64,000 nucleotides of DNA from Sphaerisporangium rubeum. GTDB taxonomy: Bacteria; Actinomycetota; Actinomycetes; Streptosporangiales; Streptosporangiaceae. Below the pieces are notes generated by a model. It worked only from the letters and a program-made list of their open reading frames with translations, did not search any database and was not told the DNA's origin. A program made the translations under genes and the position numbers. Where the stretch lies: assembly GCF_014207705.1 (NCBI RefSeq), contig NZ_JACHIU010000001.1, positions 1,488,001 through 1,552,000 on the forward strand, written 5' to 3'. Of this stretch, positions 10,994-20,656 are shown one piece after another; within the stretch, counting starts at the first letter, position 1, and every line of letters starts with the position of its first letter.

Positions 10994-11104
10994 CGTCATG
11001 GGGGTGTCGGGGCCTCGGCCGGGGGCCGGTCCGGCCGGGTGCGGCGGTGTCACGCGGTGTCACGCGGTGTCACGCGGTGTCCGGCCTCGCTCCCGAATGG
11101 AAGA

Positions 11105-12238
11105 TCAGGCCGCCGGCAGCCAGGCGCCGCGGCGCATGACGCGGTGGACGGTCAGATCGTCGTTGAGGACGACCAGGTCGGCTTGGTGGCCGACGGTGAT
11201 GGAGCCGGTGAAGGAATCGATGCCGAGGATCCGCGCGGGGGTGTGGGAGGCCATCTCGGTGGCCTGCTCCAGGGTCAGGCCCACGTCCTGTACGGCGCGG
11301 CGGAAGGCGGTGTCCATGGTCAGGGTGCTGCCGGCGATGGCGCCGCCGTCCACGAGGGTGGCGGTGCCGCCGGTGACGTCGACGTCCATGGAGCCGAGGC
11401 GGTAGGTGCCGTCCCCCATGCCGGCGGCGGCCATGGCGTCGGTGACCAGCACCGCGCGGGACGCGCCGGCGGCCGAGACGGCGAGGCGGAGCATCGCGGG
11501 GTGCGCGTGCACACCGTCGTTGATCAGCTCGACGGTGACGCGGGGGTCCTCCAGCAGCGCGGCGACCGGGCCCGGGTCGCGGTGGTGCAGCGGCGGCAGC
11601 GCGTTGTACAGGTGGGTGGCGACGGTGCAGCCGGCCTCGATGCCTTCCCGCGCCTGGTCGTACGTCGCGTCGCTGTGGCCGAGTGCGGCGATCACGCCTT
11701 CGGACACCGCGGCGCGCACCGTTTCGAGGCCGCCGGGAAGCTCAGGTGCGACGGTCACCATGCGGACATGGCCCCGTCCGGCCCTCAGAAGGCCGGACAG
11801 CTCACCGGGGGACGGATGGCGCAGCAGACCGGGGTCGTGGGCTCCACGGCGGGACGGCGCGATGTAGGGGCCCTCCAGGTGCACTCCGGCGAGCAGGCCG
11901 TCGTCGCACAGCTCCGCCAGAGCCGCCGTGGCGCGGGACAGGTCGGCGATCGAGGCGGTGACGAGACTCGCCATAATCGTCGTGGTGCCGTGCCGCGCTT
12001 GGAAGTCCGCCGCGCGCCGCGCCTGCTCCTGGTCTCCTGAGGGGAACGAGGCCCCGGCTCCGCCGTGGGTGTGGATGTCGACGAAACCGGGGACGACGTG
12101 CCGGCCGCCGAGGCTCTCCCCGGCCCCCGGCGCGCGTCCCCGTCCGATGTGCGTGAGGCGGCCGTCCTCGACGGTGAGCCAGCCCTCGTGGACGCCGCCG
12201 GGGGTGACGACGCGCGCGTCGGTGAGTGTGGTGCTCAT
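11105..12238 (-). CDS. nagA: N-acetylglucosamine-6-phosphate deacetylase
   Basis: It removes acetate from GlcNAc-6-phosphate in amino-sugar catabolism and cell-wall recycling. The 377-residue amidohydrolase shows the metal-site segments GFVDIHTHGG, HLEGPYIAP and GHSDATYDQ. Substrate segment THLYNAL stands where THLFNAM is usual, and VTDAMAAAGMGDG holds the catalytic Asp. ATG 12238 overlaps the stop of the upstream SIS gene by 4 bases (ATGA), so the two are coupled. Regulation is probably by a DasR-like site upstream of the SIS gene. Confidence 0.96.
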   Translation of the reverse strand: MSTTLTDARVVTPGGVHEGWLTVEDGRLTHIGRGRAPGAGESLGGRHVVPGFVDIHTHGGAGASFPSGDQEQARRAADFQARHGTTTIMASLVTASIADLSRATAALAELCDDGLLAGVHLEGPYIAPSRRGAHDPGLLRHPSPGELSGLLRAGRGHVRMVTVAPELPGGLETVRAAVSEGVIAALGHSDATYDQAREGIEAGCTVATHLYNALPPLHHRDPGPVAALLEDPRVTVELINDGVHAHPAMLRLAVSAAGASRAVLVTDAMAAAGMGDGTYRLGSMDVDVTGGTATLVDGGAIAGSTLTMDTAFRRAVQDVGLTLEQATEMASHTPARILGIDSFTGSITVGHQADLVVLNDDLTVHRVMRRGAWLPAA

Positions 12239-13110
12239 CGGCCGAGGATCACCGATCGGGTGAGGTGGAGCGGACGGTCGGGGTCGAGGCCCAGCGCGAG
12301 GGCCCTGGCCTCGGCGAGGCGCTGCACCCTGACCAGCTCGGCCATGGCGTCGGCCTCCCTGCTCACGAAGGCGGCCCCGGTGCGTGCGACGTCGGCGGCG
12401 AGCCCCGCCGGCGGGGTGCCGAGCATCCAGGTGACCCGGCCGGGCCCGGCCACGCTGACGGGTCCGTGGCGGTACTCCATGGCCGGGTACGCCTCGGTCC
12501 AGGCCCGCGCGGCCTCGCGCAGTTTCAGCGCGGCCTCCTGCGCGAGCCCGCAGGTCCAGCCGCGGCCGAGGAAGGTGAACTGCTCGGCCTCCACCAGCTC
12601 GGCGGGGACCTGCTCGGTGACGGCGTGCTCGGCGGCCACGACGGCCCCGTCGAGATCCTCGCCGAGGTGAGCACGCAGCAGCGCGAGCTGCGTGGTCGCG
12701 AACCGCGTCTGCACCACCGACCGCTCGTCGGCGAAGTCCAGCACGATCACGTCCCCGGCCGCGCGGACCACGGGGGACGACGGGTCGGCCGTGATCACGG
12801 TGGTACGTGTGCTGCGCAGCTCGCCGAGCAGATCGAGGACCTCGGTGGTGGTGCCGGACCGGGTGAGGGCCACCACCCGGTCGTACCGCCGGCCGAGCGG
12901 GAACTCCGAGGCGGCGAACGCGTCGGTCTCGCCGTGGCCGGCGCGCTCACGCAGCGCGGCGTAGGACTGCGCGGCGAACCACGAGGTGCCGCACCCGGTG
13001 ACCGCCACCCGCTCTCCGCGCGCCGGCAACGGGGCGGCGCCGGCCAGCTCCACGGCGCGGCGCCAGCACTCGGGCTGGGACGCGATCTCGGTCGCGAGGT
13101 GCGTGGTCAC
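12235..13110 (-). CDS. SIS-domain sugar-phosphate isomerase/deaminase (NagB-II or AgaS type)
   Basis: The 291-residue protein has two SIS domains as in the isomerase half of glucosamine-6-phosphate synthase but no glutaminase domain. Sugar-phosphate segments are VTGCGTSWFAAQS, LTRSGTTTEVLDL and FLGRGWTCGLAQEAALKLREA, with a conserved EYRHGP. Its coupling to nagA suggests that it acts as the glucosamine-6-phosphate deaminase of the pathway, in place of classic NagB; a tagatose-6-phosphate isomerase role is the alternative. GTG 13110 follows GGAG. It is divergent from glpD. Confidence 0.85.
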   Translation of the reverse strand: MTTHLATEIASQPECWRRAVELAGAAPLPARGERVAVTGCGTSWFAAQSYAALRERAGHGETDAFAASEFPLGRRYDRVVALTRSGTTTEVLDLLGELRSTRTTVITADPSSPVVRAAGDVIVLDFADERSVVQTRFATTQLALLRAHLGEDLDGAVVAAEHAVTEQVPAELVEAEQFTFLGRGWTCGLAQEAALKLREAARAWTEAYPAMEYRHGPVSVAGPGRVTWMLGTPPAGLAADVARTGAAFVSREADAMAELVRVQRLAEARALALGLDPDRPLHLTRSVILGR

Positions 13111-13132
13111 GAGCCGCTCCGGGATGGTCGAT

Positions 13133-13152
13133 CCTGGTCAGGGCCATTTATA
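13133..13152 (-). promoter_or_regulatory. DasR-like operator over a -10 element
   Basis: CCTGGTCAGGGCCATT at 13133-13148 matches 11 of 16 positions of the GlcNAc-responsive DasR consensus ACTGGTCTAGACCACT. It overlaps a minus-strand TATAAA (13147-13152) and lies about 25 bp before the SIS-nagA operon. The -35 is not clear. Confidence 0.5.
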
Positions 13153-13203
13153 GCAGGATGGTCCTGATGCCGCGCGCGGCGGGACCGGCCGGCGGCATGT
13201 GCT

Positions 13204-13223
13204 TATCTACCCACGGGTAGATA
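13204..13223. promoter_or_regulatory. Palindromic operator candidate upstream of glpD
   Basis: TATCTACCC-AC-GGGTAGATA is a perfect 9-bp-arm palindrome 38 bp before the glpD start. Its form suits a dimeric repressor of the TetR, DeoR or GntR type. It is the only strong operator-like element in the divergent SIS/glpD intergenic region apart from the DasR-like site. Confidence 0.65.
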
Positions 13224-13260
13224 TGTCGGGACGTGACACGCCATTTCCCAGGGGGATGCG

Positions 13261-15078
13261 ATGACAGGCCAGGAAGGCGGCGCACGGCGGGACGCGGCAC
13301 GGCGAGGGAGGACGGACGGCGTCGGCACCCACATCGGCGGCACCCATTCGGCCCGGCTCGGGCCCGCGGAACGCGTGGCGGCGCTCGGCCGGATGGCCGA
13401 CCCGGCGCAGGAGCTGGACGTCGTCGTCGTCGGAGGCGGGGTCGTCGGCGCGGGGGTCGCGCTGGACGCGGTCACCCGCGGCCTGTCGGTGGGGCTGGTG
13501 GAGGCGCGCGACTTCGCCTCGGGGACGTCGTCACGTTCGTCCAAGCTGATCCACGGCGGCCTGCGCTACCTGGAGCAGATGAACTTCGACCTGGTGCGTG
13601 AGGCGCTGCGTGAGCGGTCGCTGCTGCTCCAGCGGATCGCACCCCACCTCGTGCGGCCGGTGCCGTTCCTCTTCCCGCTGACGCACCACGTCTGGGAGCG
13701 GCCCTACGTCGGCGCCGGGCTGGCGCTGTACGACTCGCTCGGCTACTCGGCGGGCCTGACCCGCGGCGTGCCGGGACACCGGCACCTGTCCAGGCGCCGG
13801 GCCCTGCGGCTGGCCCCGGCGCTGCGCAAGTCGGCGTTCACCGGGGCCGTGCAGTACTGGGACGCGCAGGTCGACGACGCCAGGTACGTCTCCACCATGC
13901 TGCGCACCGCCGCCGCGTACGGCGCGCAGGTGGCCTCGCGCACCAAGGTGGTCGGTTTCCTGCGTGAGGGGGAGCGGGTCACGGGGGTGCGGATCAGGGA
14001 CCTGGAGACCGGCGGCGAGTACGACGTGCGGGCCAGGCAGGTCGTGAACGCCACCGGGGTGTGGACCGACGACATCCAGGAGCTGGTCGGCGGCCGGGGC
14101 CAGATTCACGTGCGCTCGTCCAAAGGCGTGCACCTGGTGGTGCCGAGGGACCGCATCCACTCGCTCACCGGAATCATCCTGCGCACCGAGAAGTCCGTGC
14201 TGTTCGTGATCCCGTGGGGCCGCCACTGGATCGTCGGCACCACCGACACGCAGTGGTCCCTGGACAAGGCGCATCCCGCGGCCTCACGCCAGGACATCGA
14301 CTACGTGCTCGACCACGTCAACGCCGTGTTGTCGGTGCCGCTCACCCGTGACGACGTCGAAGGCGTGTACGCGGGCCTTCGGCCGCTGCTCGCCGGGGAG
14401 TCGGAGGAGACGTCCAAGCTGTCGCGCGAGCACGTCGTCACCCACCCCGTGCCGGGCCTGGTGATGATCGCCGGCGGCAAGTACACGACGTACCGCGTGA
14501 TGGCCGAGGACGCCGTGAGCGCCGTCGCGCACGGCCTGGACCGGCGGGTCCCGCCGTCCTGCACCGACCGGGTGCCGCTGGTGGGGGCCGAGGGCTACCA
14601 GGCGCTGTGGAACTCGCGGCACCGCATCGCGCGCGAGTCCGGCCTGCACGTGGCCCGCATCGAGCACCTGCTCCAGCGGTACGGCTCGCTCATCGACGAG
14701 GTGCTCGCGCTGATCGACGAGAATCCGTCGCTCGGCCGTCCCCTGTCCGGCGCGGACGACTACCTGCGGGCCGAGGTGGTCTACGCGGCCACCCACGAAG
14801 GCGCGCGTCACCTCAACGACGTGCTGACCCGCCGCACCCGCATCTCGATCGAGACGTTCCACCGCGGCACGGCCGTCGCGCAGGAGGCCGCCGAGCTGCT
14901 CGCCGGGCCGCTCGGCTGGGACGCCGACCAGGTCAAGCGTGAGGTCGAGTACTACTCCAAGCGCATCGAGGCCGAACGGCTCTCCCAGGAGCAGGACACC
15001 GACCAGGAGGCCGACGCGATCCGTCTCGGCGCTCCTGAGATCGTCCCGGTGGCCGAGCCGGAGCCCAGGCGGGTGTGA
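13261..15078 (+). CDS. glpD: Glycerol-3-phosphate dehydrogenase (FAD)
   Basis: It oxidises sn-glycerol-3-phosphate to dihydroxyacetone phosphate and passes electrons to the respiratory chain at the membrane. The 605-residue protein has the FAD Rossmann motif VVVVGGGVVGAGVALDA, the signature SSRSSKLIHGGLRYLE, a middle substrate domain (IPWGRHWIVGTTDT) and the C-terminal DAO_C domain. An N-terminal extension of about 50 residues and an acidic C-terminal tail are longer than in E. coli GlpD. ATG 13261 follows AGGGGG. Control is probably through the palindrome at 13204. Confidence 0.95.
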   Translation: MTGQEGGARRDAARRGRTDGVGTHIGGTHSARLGPAERVAALGRMADPAQELDVVVVGGGVVGAGVALDAVTRGLSVGLVEARDFASGTSSRSSKLIHGGLRYLEQMNFDLVREALRERSLLLQRIAPHLVRPVPFLFPLTHHVWERPYVGAGLALYDSLGYSAGLTRGVPGHRHLSRRRALRLAPALRKSAFTGAVQYWDAQVDDARYVSTMLRTAAAYGAQVASRTKVVGFLREGERVTGVRIRDLETGGEYDVRARQVVNATGVWTDDIQELVGGRGQIHVRSSKGVHLVVPRDRIHSLTGIILRTEKSVLFVIPWGRHWIVGTTDTQWSLDKAHPAASRQDIDYVLDHVNAVLSVPLTRDDVEGVYAGLRPLLAGESEETSKLSREHVVTHPVPGLVMIAGGKYTTYRVMAEDAVSAVAHGLDRRVPPSCTDRVPLVGAEGYQALWNSRHRIARESGLHVARIEHLLQRYGSLIDEVLALIDENPSLGRPLSGADDYLRAEVVYAATHEGARHLNDVLTRRTRISIETFHRGTAVAQEAAELLAGPLGWDADQVKREVEYYSKRIEAERLSQEQDTDQEADAIRLGAPEIVPVAEPEPRRV

Positions 15079-15184
15079 GACCCCTCCGGGTCGCAGGTGG
15101 CCGAGCCGGAGCCCAGGAGCACGGGAGACCCGGCGCCGCCGGGCCGGGGCAGTGTGGGTGCGTGGCCCGGCGGCGGGTCCCCTT

Positions 15185-15249
15185 GGTGCCGTGGGCCGTA
15201 CGGTCCCCGTCTCGGCTCGCCGCGGACGGGTTCCGTACGGCCTGGCACC
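15185..15249. terminator. Terminator between convergent glpD and beta-propeller gene
   Basis: GGTGCC-gtg-GGCCGTACGG (15185-15203) pairs with CCGTACGGCC-t-GGCACC (15233-15249), and the loop holds an inner CCCGTC/GACGGG pairing. The result is a long, nearly continuous hairpin. The preceding bases also contain a short duplication of the glpD 3' end, GGTGGCCGAGCCGGAGCC at about 15049 and 15097. Confidence 0.7.
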
Positions 15250-15290
15250 TCCGGGCCGCACTGCGCGGTACGGCCCGGAAGCCGTCGTCG

Positions 15291-17471
15291 TCAGGTGAAG
15301 GACACCCATCCCTGCTCGTCGAGCGTGGCGGGGTCGCTGGCCTTCAGGCCGTTGTCCGACACCGTCCACAGCGTGTCGCCGACGATCAGCGTGCGGCGCA
15401 CCCGCGGGTCCATGGGGTTGCGGTCGTCCGGCTTCGGCGCCGGATGCGTGATCACTCCCTGTTCGGTGAGGGAGCCGGCGCCGACCTTGAGCACCACCGC
15501 GGAGTTCTGGTTGTCGTCGTTCCACGAGTTCAGCGGGACGACGGCCTGCCGCGTGCCGGGCCAGTAGAAGAACGCGTGCGGCTCGCTCTCGGCCTCCGAC
15601 GACGAGTCCTTCCGGTGGTACTGCGCGAGCCGTTTCGGCGCGGCGGGGTCGGTCACGTCGAACAGCGAGATCTGCGTCCCCTGCACCTGGCCCTTGTCGT
15701 TCGCCTCCTGGCCGATGCCGAGCAGCCGTCCGTCGCCTGCCGGGTGCAGGTAGGACGAGAACCCGGTGATCTTCAGTTCACCGCCGACCTTCGGGTGCGC
15801 GGGGTCGCTCAGGTCCAGCGTGTACAGCGGGTCGGTCTGGCGGAACGTGACGACGTACCCGGCGGTGCCGATGAACCGCACCGAGTAGATCCGCTCACCC
15901 TTGCCGAGCCCGGTCACCTCGCCGGTCCGCTCCAGCGTGTCGGCCTTCAGCACGTACACCCCGCTCGAGCTGTCGTTCGGCGCGCCGGTGGAGGGATCGG
16001 CCGACGTGCCGGACGATGTGGTGGCGACCCGCAGGTGACCGTCGTGCTCGGAGAGCGAGTACTGGTTGAGCAACTGTCCAGGCACCTCGCCTGAGCCGGT
16101 GTACCGGGGGGTGCCGGGGGCCGAGATGTCGAACCGGTGCACCTCGGTGCGCTCAGGCGGCGTCTGCGCCTTCGAGGGGCCGGGGGTGACCGTCGGTTCC
16201 GGTGACCCGGTCGGACGCTCGGTGGCCGGGGGGACGCCGGACGGCGAGGAAGAAGGAGCGATGGTCTCGGGGAGCAGCGACGGCATGGACGGGTCGTTGC
16301 TCGGCTCCACCTTCTCCGCGGGAGGGGAGGTCTCGGCCTTGGGGGCGATCGGCGCGGACGGCGTCGCGGCCCGCTCGGCGCTTCCGGGGGTCACCGGGCC
16401 GGTGGTCTCGGCGGGGGCCACGTCGACGAGGGGCCTCTCCAGCATGGTCACCGGCATTCCGGCCCACAGGTTGGGGTTGCTGGTCACGTACAGGCTGGTC
16501 GGCGTGGAGTACACGGTGTCGCCGTCGGCCGCCACGCTGATCGGCTCGCCGCCGTCGATCGAGGCGGCCAGGTCGATGGAATGCACCGTGATCATGGATG
16601 CGCCGGTGTACTCCTTCGGGTGGCTGACCCGCTCGCACGGCACCCGCTCGGTCCGGGTCTTCCCGTCGGCCCCCGTGACCTCGTACGACGGCAGCCACGC
16701 CTCGATCGGCGCCTGCTCGACGATCTTCTTGTTGCGGCTGAGGCGCTCGGGCTCGGGGTCGTCGGGACGTCCCTCGGGGAACTCGAACACCGGCTGGGAC
16801 CGGACGACGACGCGCGCGGTGGAGCCGGTCATGCGGACGTCCACCTGCTGACCGGCGGGGCTGAGCGAGCCGAGTTCCTTCATCTGCGCCAGGTCGACCA
16901 GCACGAGGCGTGAGGCCGGACCGGCGGGCCGCTTGGCCATCGCGCCGAGCGGGACCGCCGAGCCCTCGCCGAGCATCACGAGCGCGCGGTCGCCGCTCAG
17001 CAGCAGGCTCGACGTCACCCACCCCTGGTCCGGCGGCAGCAGCCGCAGGGTGCCGGTGACCTTCCTGGTGGCCGCGTCCACGACCCGCAGCACGCCTCGG
17101 GTGATCGTGACGATCCGCTCGCCGTCGGTCTTCACCAGGTCGGGCTCGTCGGCGCCTGCCTCGTTCACGTTCGTCGTGGAGTGCGCCGGTACGGCGGCCT
17201 TGGCGTCCGCCTGGCCCGCGGCAATGCTCTCGCGGCCGAGCATGATCGGCCCGCCGAGTCCCCACGGCCCGACGATCTTGGCGGTGGCCGCGCGCAGGCC
17301 CTCCAGCATCTCCTCGCAGGAGTCGTAGGAGACCAGCTTGACGGCGCCGAGCGTCACCGGCGTGCCCTCGGGGGCCGTCGCGGACGGCGTGCCGGGGGTC
17401 GTGCCACCGGTGCACGCCGTCGCGAGCAGGGTGAGCGCGACGGCGGCGGCGGTGCCGATCGAAGTCCTCAT
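15291..17471 (-). CDS. Secreted beta-propeller domain lipoprotein
   Basis: The 726-residue product has a signal peptide ending in a lipobox (LLATAC), so it is probably an extracytoplasmic lipoprotein. It matches the beta-propeller domain family (DUF2324-type, C-terminal WD-like): repeated strands such as [42 protein letters not shown] and [20 protein letters not shown] Pro/Ser/Thr-rich insert of about 100 residues (around 340-440) separates two propeller halves and probably forms an exposed linker. The function of the family is unknown; ligand-binding or wall-associated. ATG 17471 is chosen as the start of the signal peptide. It is divergent from guaA. Confidence 0.85.
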   Translation of the reverse strand: MRTSIGTAAAVALTLLATACTGGTTPGTPSATAPEGTPVTLGAVKLVSYDSCEEMLEGLRAATAKIVGPWGLGGPIMLGRESIAAGQADAKAAVPAHSTTNVNEAGADEPDLVKTDGERIVTITRGVLRVVDAATRKVTGTLRLLPPDQGWVTSSLLLSGDRALVMLGEGSAVPLGAMAKRPAGPASRLVLVDLAQMKELGSLSPAGQQVDVRMTGSTARVVVRSQPVFEFPEGRPDDPEPERLSRNKKIVEQAPIEAWLPSYEVTGADGKTRTERVPCERVSHPKEYTGASMITVHSIDLAASIDGGEPISVAADGDTVYSTPTSLYVTSNPNLWAGMPVTMLERPLVDVAPAETTGPVTPGSAERAATPSAPIAPKAETSPPAEKVEPSNDPSMPSLLPETIAPSSSPSGVPPATERPTGSPEPTVTPGPSKAQTPPERTEVHRFDISAPGTPRYTGSGEVPGQLLNQYSLSEHDGHLRVATTSSGTSADPSTGAPNDSSSGVYVLKADTLERTGEVTGLGKGERIYSVRFIGTAGYVVTFRQTDPLYTLDLSDPAHPKVGGELKITGFSSYLHPAGDGRLLGIGQEANDKGQVQGTQISLFDVTDPAAPKRLAQYHRKDSSSEAESEPHAFFYWPGTRQAVVPLNSWNDDNQNSAVVLKVGAGSLTEQGVITHPAPKPDDRNPMDPRVRRTLIVGDTLWTVSDNGLKASDPATLDEQGWVSFT

Positions 17472-17606
17472 GCCCCTACGACGAATCCGGCGCCGAGGCG
17501 GTTCACGGCACGCGCGGTCACATCGGCGGATCTTGGATTTCGTCCGGCCATCGGGGGGCCGCCGATAGAATGCGGGTATCGCGGCAGCTCTTTGGGGGTC
17601 TTTTCT

Positions 17607-19157
17607 GTGTCTGAGTTCGACACGGTCCTGGTCGTCGACTTCGGCGCTCAGTACGCGCAGTTGATCGCTCGGCGGGTGCGTGAGTGCCACGTGTACTCCG
17701 AGATCGTCCCGTCCACCATGCCGGTGGCCGAGATGCTCGCGAAGCGGCCCAAGGCCATCATCCTGTCCGGCGGCCCCGCGTCGGTGTACGCCGAAGGCGC
17801 GCCGGCCGCGCCTGAGGGCCTGTTCGAGACCGGCGTGCCGACGTTCGGCATCTGCTACGGCTTCCAGGAGATGGCCCGGGTCCTCGGCGGCCAGGTCGCG
17901 CACACCGGCATCTCCGAGTACGGCCGCACCCAGCTCACCGTGGGCCGCGAAGGCGTGCTGCTGTCCGGCCTGCCGGCGACCCAGTCGGTGTGGATGTCCC
18001 ACGGCGACAGCGTGGTCGCCGCGCCGCAGGGCTTCCAGGTGACCGGCTGGACCCCCGACACCCCCGTGGCCGTCATGGAGGCTCCCGACCGCGGGCTGTA
18101 CGGCGTGCAGTTCCACCCCGAGGTCCTGCACTCCGACCACGGCCAGGCCGTGCTCAAGCACTTCCTCGACGCCGCCGGCTGCCGTCCGTCCTGGACGATG
18201 CTCAACATCGTCGAGGACGCCGTCGACGCCGTGCGCGCTCAGGTGGGCCCGCGGGGCCGCGCCATCTGCGGCCTGTCGGGTGGCGTCGACTCCGCCGTGG
18301 CCGCCGCCATCGTGCAGCGCGCCATCGGTGACCGGCTGACCTGCGTGTTCGTCGACCACGGCCTGCTGCGCAAAGGCGAGGCCGAGCAGGTGGAGCGCGA
18401 CTTCGTGGCCGCCACCGGGGTCAGGCTGCGCGTCGTGGACGCCGCCGAGCGTTTCCTCAAGGCGCTGTCCGGGGTGACCGACCCCGAGGAGAAGCGCAAG
18501 ATCATCGGCCGTGAGTTCATCCGCGTCTTCGAGGACGAGCAGCGGGCCATCATGGCCGACGGCCCCGTCGACTTCCTCGTGCAGGGCACCCTCTACCCCG
18601 ACGTGGTGGAGTCCGGCGGCGGCACCGGCGCCGCCAACATCAAGTCCCACCACAACGTCGGCGGCCTTCCGGACGATCTGAGGTTCTCCCTGGTGGAGCC
18701 GCTGCGCACCCTCTTCAAGGACGAGGTGCGCCGCGCCGGCGAGGAGCTCGGCCTCCCTCCCGCCATGGTCTGGCGCCAGCCGTTCCCCGGCCCCGGTCTC
18801 GGCATCCGCATCGTCGGCGAGGTCACCGCCGACCGCCTGTCCATCCTGCGCGAGGCCGACGCCATCGCGCGCGAGGAGCTGTCCCGCGCCGGCCTGGACC
18901 GCGAGATCTGGCAGTGCCCCGTGGTCCTGCTGGCCGACGTCCGCTCCGTCGGCGTCCAGGGGGACGGCCGCACGTACGGCCACCCCGTGGTCCTGCGTCC
19001 CGTCAGCAGCGAGGACGCCATGACCGCCGACTGGTCCCGCGTCCCCTACGACGTGCTCGCCAGGATCTCCACCCGCATCACCAACGAGGTCCGCGAGATC
19101 AACCGCGTCGTCCTCGACGTCACCAGCAAGCCGCCCGGCACCATCGAGTGGGAGTGA
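17607..19157 (+). CDS. guaA: GMP synthase (glutamine-hydrolysing)
   Basis: It aminates XMP to GMP using glutamine and ATP. The 516-residue protein has the N-terminal class I amidotransferase with nucleophile in FGICYGFQ and QFHPEV, the ATP pyrophosphatase P-loop [13 protein letters not shown], and the C-terminal dimerisation domain ending [12 protein letters not shown] 17607 follows GGGGG at 17594-17598 and yields the normal N-terminus [15 protein letters not shown]. It completes the guanine branch begun by guaB at 8.2 kb. The stop codon lies within a 38-bp repeat. Confidence 0.98.
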   Translation: MSEFDTVLVVDFGAQYAQLIARRVRECHVYSEIVPSTMPVAEMLAKRPKAIILSGGPASVYAEGAPAAPEGLFETGVPTFGICYGFQEMARVLGGQVAHTGISEYGRTQLTVGREGVLLSGLPATQSVWMSHGDSVVAAPQGFQVTGWTPDTPVAVMEAPDRGLYGVQFHPEVLHSDHGQAVLKHFLDAAGCRPSWTMLNIVEDAVDAVRAQVGPRGRAICGLSGGVDSAVAAAIVQRAIGDRLTCVFVDHGLLRKGEAEQVERDFVAATGVRLRVVDAAERFLKALSGVTDPEEKRKIIGREFIRVFEDEQRAIMADGPVDFLVQGTLYPDVVESGGGTGAANIKSHHNVGGLPDDLRFSLVEPLRTLFKDEVRRAGEELGLPPAMVWRQPFPGPGLGIRIVGEVTADRLSILREADAIAREELSRAGLDREIWQCPVVLLADVRSVGVQGDGRTYGHPVVLRPVSSEDAMTADWSRVPYDVLARISTRITNEVREINRVVLDVTSKPPGTIEWE

Positions 19158-19266
19158 TCCGGTTTCACCGGCCTCCTGGCGTCACGGGGAAGTGACCCTG
19201 ATCCATGGGCCGCCTGGCGCTGTGGGGGAGTGATCCCGATTTCACGGGCCATCCGGTGTCGTTGAT
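19153..19266 (+). repeat. 38-bp tandem repeat at the guaA stop
   Basis: Three imperfect copies of a 38-bp unit beginning AGTGA.CC start at 19153, 19191 and 19229. The first copy includes the guaA stop codon. Each copy has a CCGGCC/GGGCC-like middle. A truncated fourth copy (GATCCCGTCCCATCCGG) follows. Confidence 0.7.
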
Positions 19267-19376
19267 CCCGTCCCATCCGGGCTGACCTGGAGCGTCCGGC
19301 CCTGCGCGGTCGCCGGTGCGTGCCCGGTTGCCTGATTCCGGTTGCTCCGCGGCGCGGGGTGGGTCAGCCTGGTCTG

Positions 19377-20618
19377 ATGTCATCCCCCCGGCCGGTTCCT
19401 CCGGATAGCGCCGCGCACGCAGGTCGACGTCTGGCGTGGCTGGACGCGCTGCGCGGGGTCGGAGCGGTGGCGGTGCTGCTGGAGCACATGCTCTACCGGT
19501 TCCTGCCGGGGTTGCGGCCGTACTGGATGAACCTCGGCATCTACGGGGTCATGGTCTTCTTCCTGGTCAGCGGGTACGTCATCCCGGCCTCGCTGGAGAA
19601 CAAGGGGGACGTGCGCAGGTTCTGGCTGGGGAGACTGTTCCGGCTCTACCCCCTCTACCTGCTGGTGATCGTGATCGTGCTGCTTTCCACGCCGCTGGTG
19701 CCGGTGCGGCAGGGGGTGGGGGCCGATCCCGAGACCGTCGCGGCGCACGTCACCATGCTGCTCGACCTGGTGTGGACCCCGGGGATCGGCGAGACCATGT
19801 GGACGCTCTCCTACGAGATGGCGTTCTACCTGCTGATCACGGCCCTGTTCGTCGGCGGGTCGCACCGGCGCAGCGGTCTGTTCGCGGTGCTGTCCGCGGT
19901 GGCGGCGCTCGGGGTGGGCCTGCTGCTGGCGCGGCCGCTCACGGCGTACGTGGCGGCGGAGCTCTGGACGTTCGGGGTGATGGCCGCGGGGCTCGCGCTG
20001 GTGCTCGTGGGGAGAGGGTGGGTCCGCGCGGTGGGGGCCGTGGTCGTCGGCGCGCTGGCCGTCGTGCTGGTGCTGGTCGGGGGACGCATTCCCTGGCTCG
20101 GCCCGGCGATCCTGTCGGTGATGTTCACCGGCACGGTGCTGTACCGCTGGGAACGCGGGGAGATCTCGCATCTGTGGGCCGTCGCGGGGGTGGCGGTGCC
20201 GCTGGCCGCCACGCCGTTCTTCGCGGCGCGGGCCGGGTGGTGGGCCGATCCGCCGGTGTGGCTGGCCACCATGGCGCTGGTCGCGGCGACCTTCGCGCTC
20301 GGCATGGCGTTCCGGCGCCGGCGGGTGCCGCGCGCGCTGGTCTGGCTGGGGCTGGTCAGCTACTCGGTCTACCTGCTGCACCACCCTTTGATGAAGCTCT
20401 TCCTCGCCGTGTACGGCGACCCGCGCCGCGAGCCGCTCCTGCTGCAGGCGGCGCTCGCCGTGGCGTACATCACGGTGGTCCTCGGCCTGAGCTGGGTGAC
20501 CTACCGCCTGGTGGAGCGGCCCATGCAGACCCTCGGCCGCCGGCTCTCCCGCGCGCTGCCGGAGCCTCCTGTGCCGACGCGGGGCCGCGAGACGGTCTCG
20601 GCCAGTAACCTTGGCTGA
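19377..20618 (+). CDS. Acyltransferase 3 family membrane protein
   Basis: The 413-residue protein belongs to the OafA/YrhL-like acyltransferase 3 family. Near the start is LAWLDALRGVGAVAVLLEH, where the family has R/K-x10-H. FFLVSGYVI, YLLHHPLMKLF and RPMQTLGR are typical, with about ten membrane helices between. Such enzymes O-acylate exported polysaccharides, peptidoglycan or antibiotics; the substrate here is unknown. ATG 19377 is used because the preceding segment has no hydrophobic or conserved sequence. Confidence 0.9.
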   Translation: MSSPRPVPPDSAAHAGRRLAWLDALRGVGAVAVLLEHMLYRFLPGLRPYWMNLGIYGVMVFFLVSGYVIPASLENKGDVRRFWLGRLFRLYPLYLLVIVIVLLSTPLVPVRQGVGADPETVAAHVTMLLDLVWTPGIGETMWTLSYEMAFYLLITALFVGGSHRRSGLFAVLSAVAALGVGLLLARPLTAYVAAELWTFGVMAAGLALVLVGRGWVRAVGAVVVGALAVVLVLVGGRIPWLGPAILSVMFTGTVLYRWERGEISHLWAVAGVAVPLAATPFFAARAGWWADPPVWLATMALVAATFALGMAFRRRRVPRALVWLGLVSYSVYLLHHPLMKLFLAVYGDPRREPLLLQAALAVAYITVVLGLSWVTYRLVERPMQTLGRRLSRALPEPPVPTRGRETVSASNLG

Positions 20619-20656
20619 CCGGGCCGCGGGGCCCTTCCGGGTGGGAGAAGTGAACG

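Noticed and set aside
15291-18983. Single 1230-residue frame spanning the beta-propeller gene and the antisense of guaA
   Set aside because: Only the part after ATG 17471 has a lipoprotein signal and family features; the rest is antisense to guaA.
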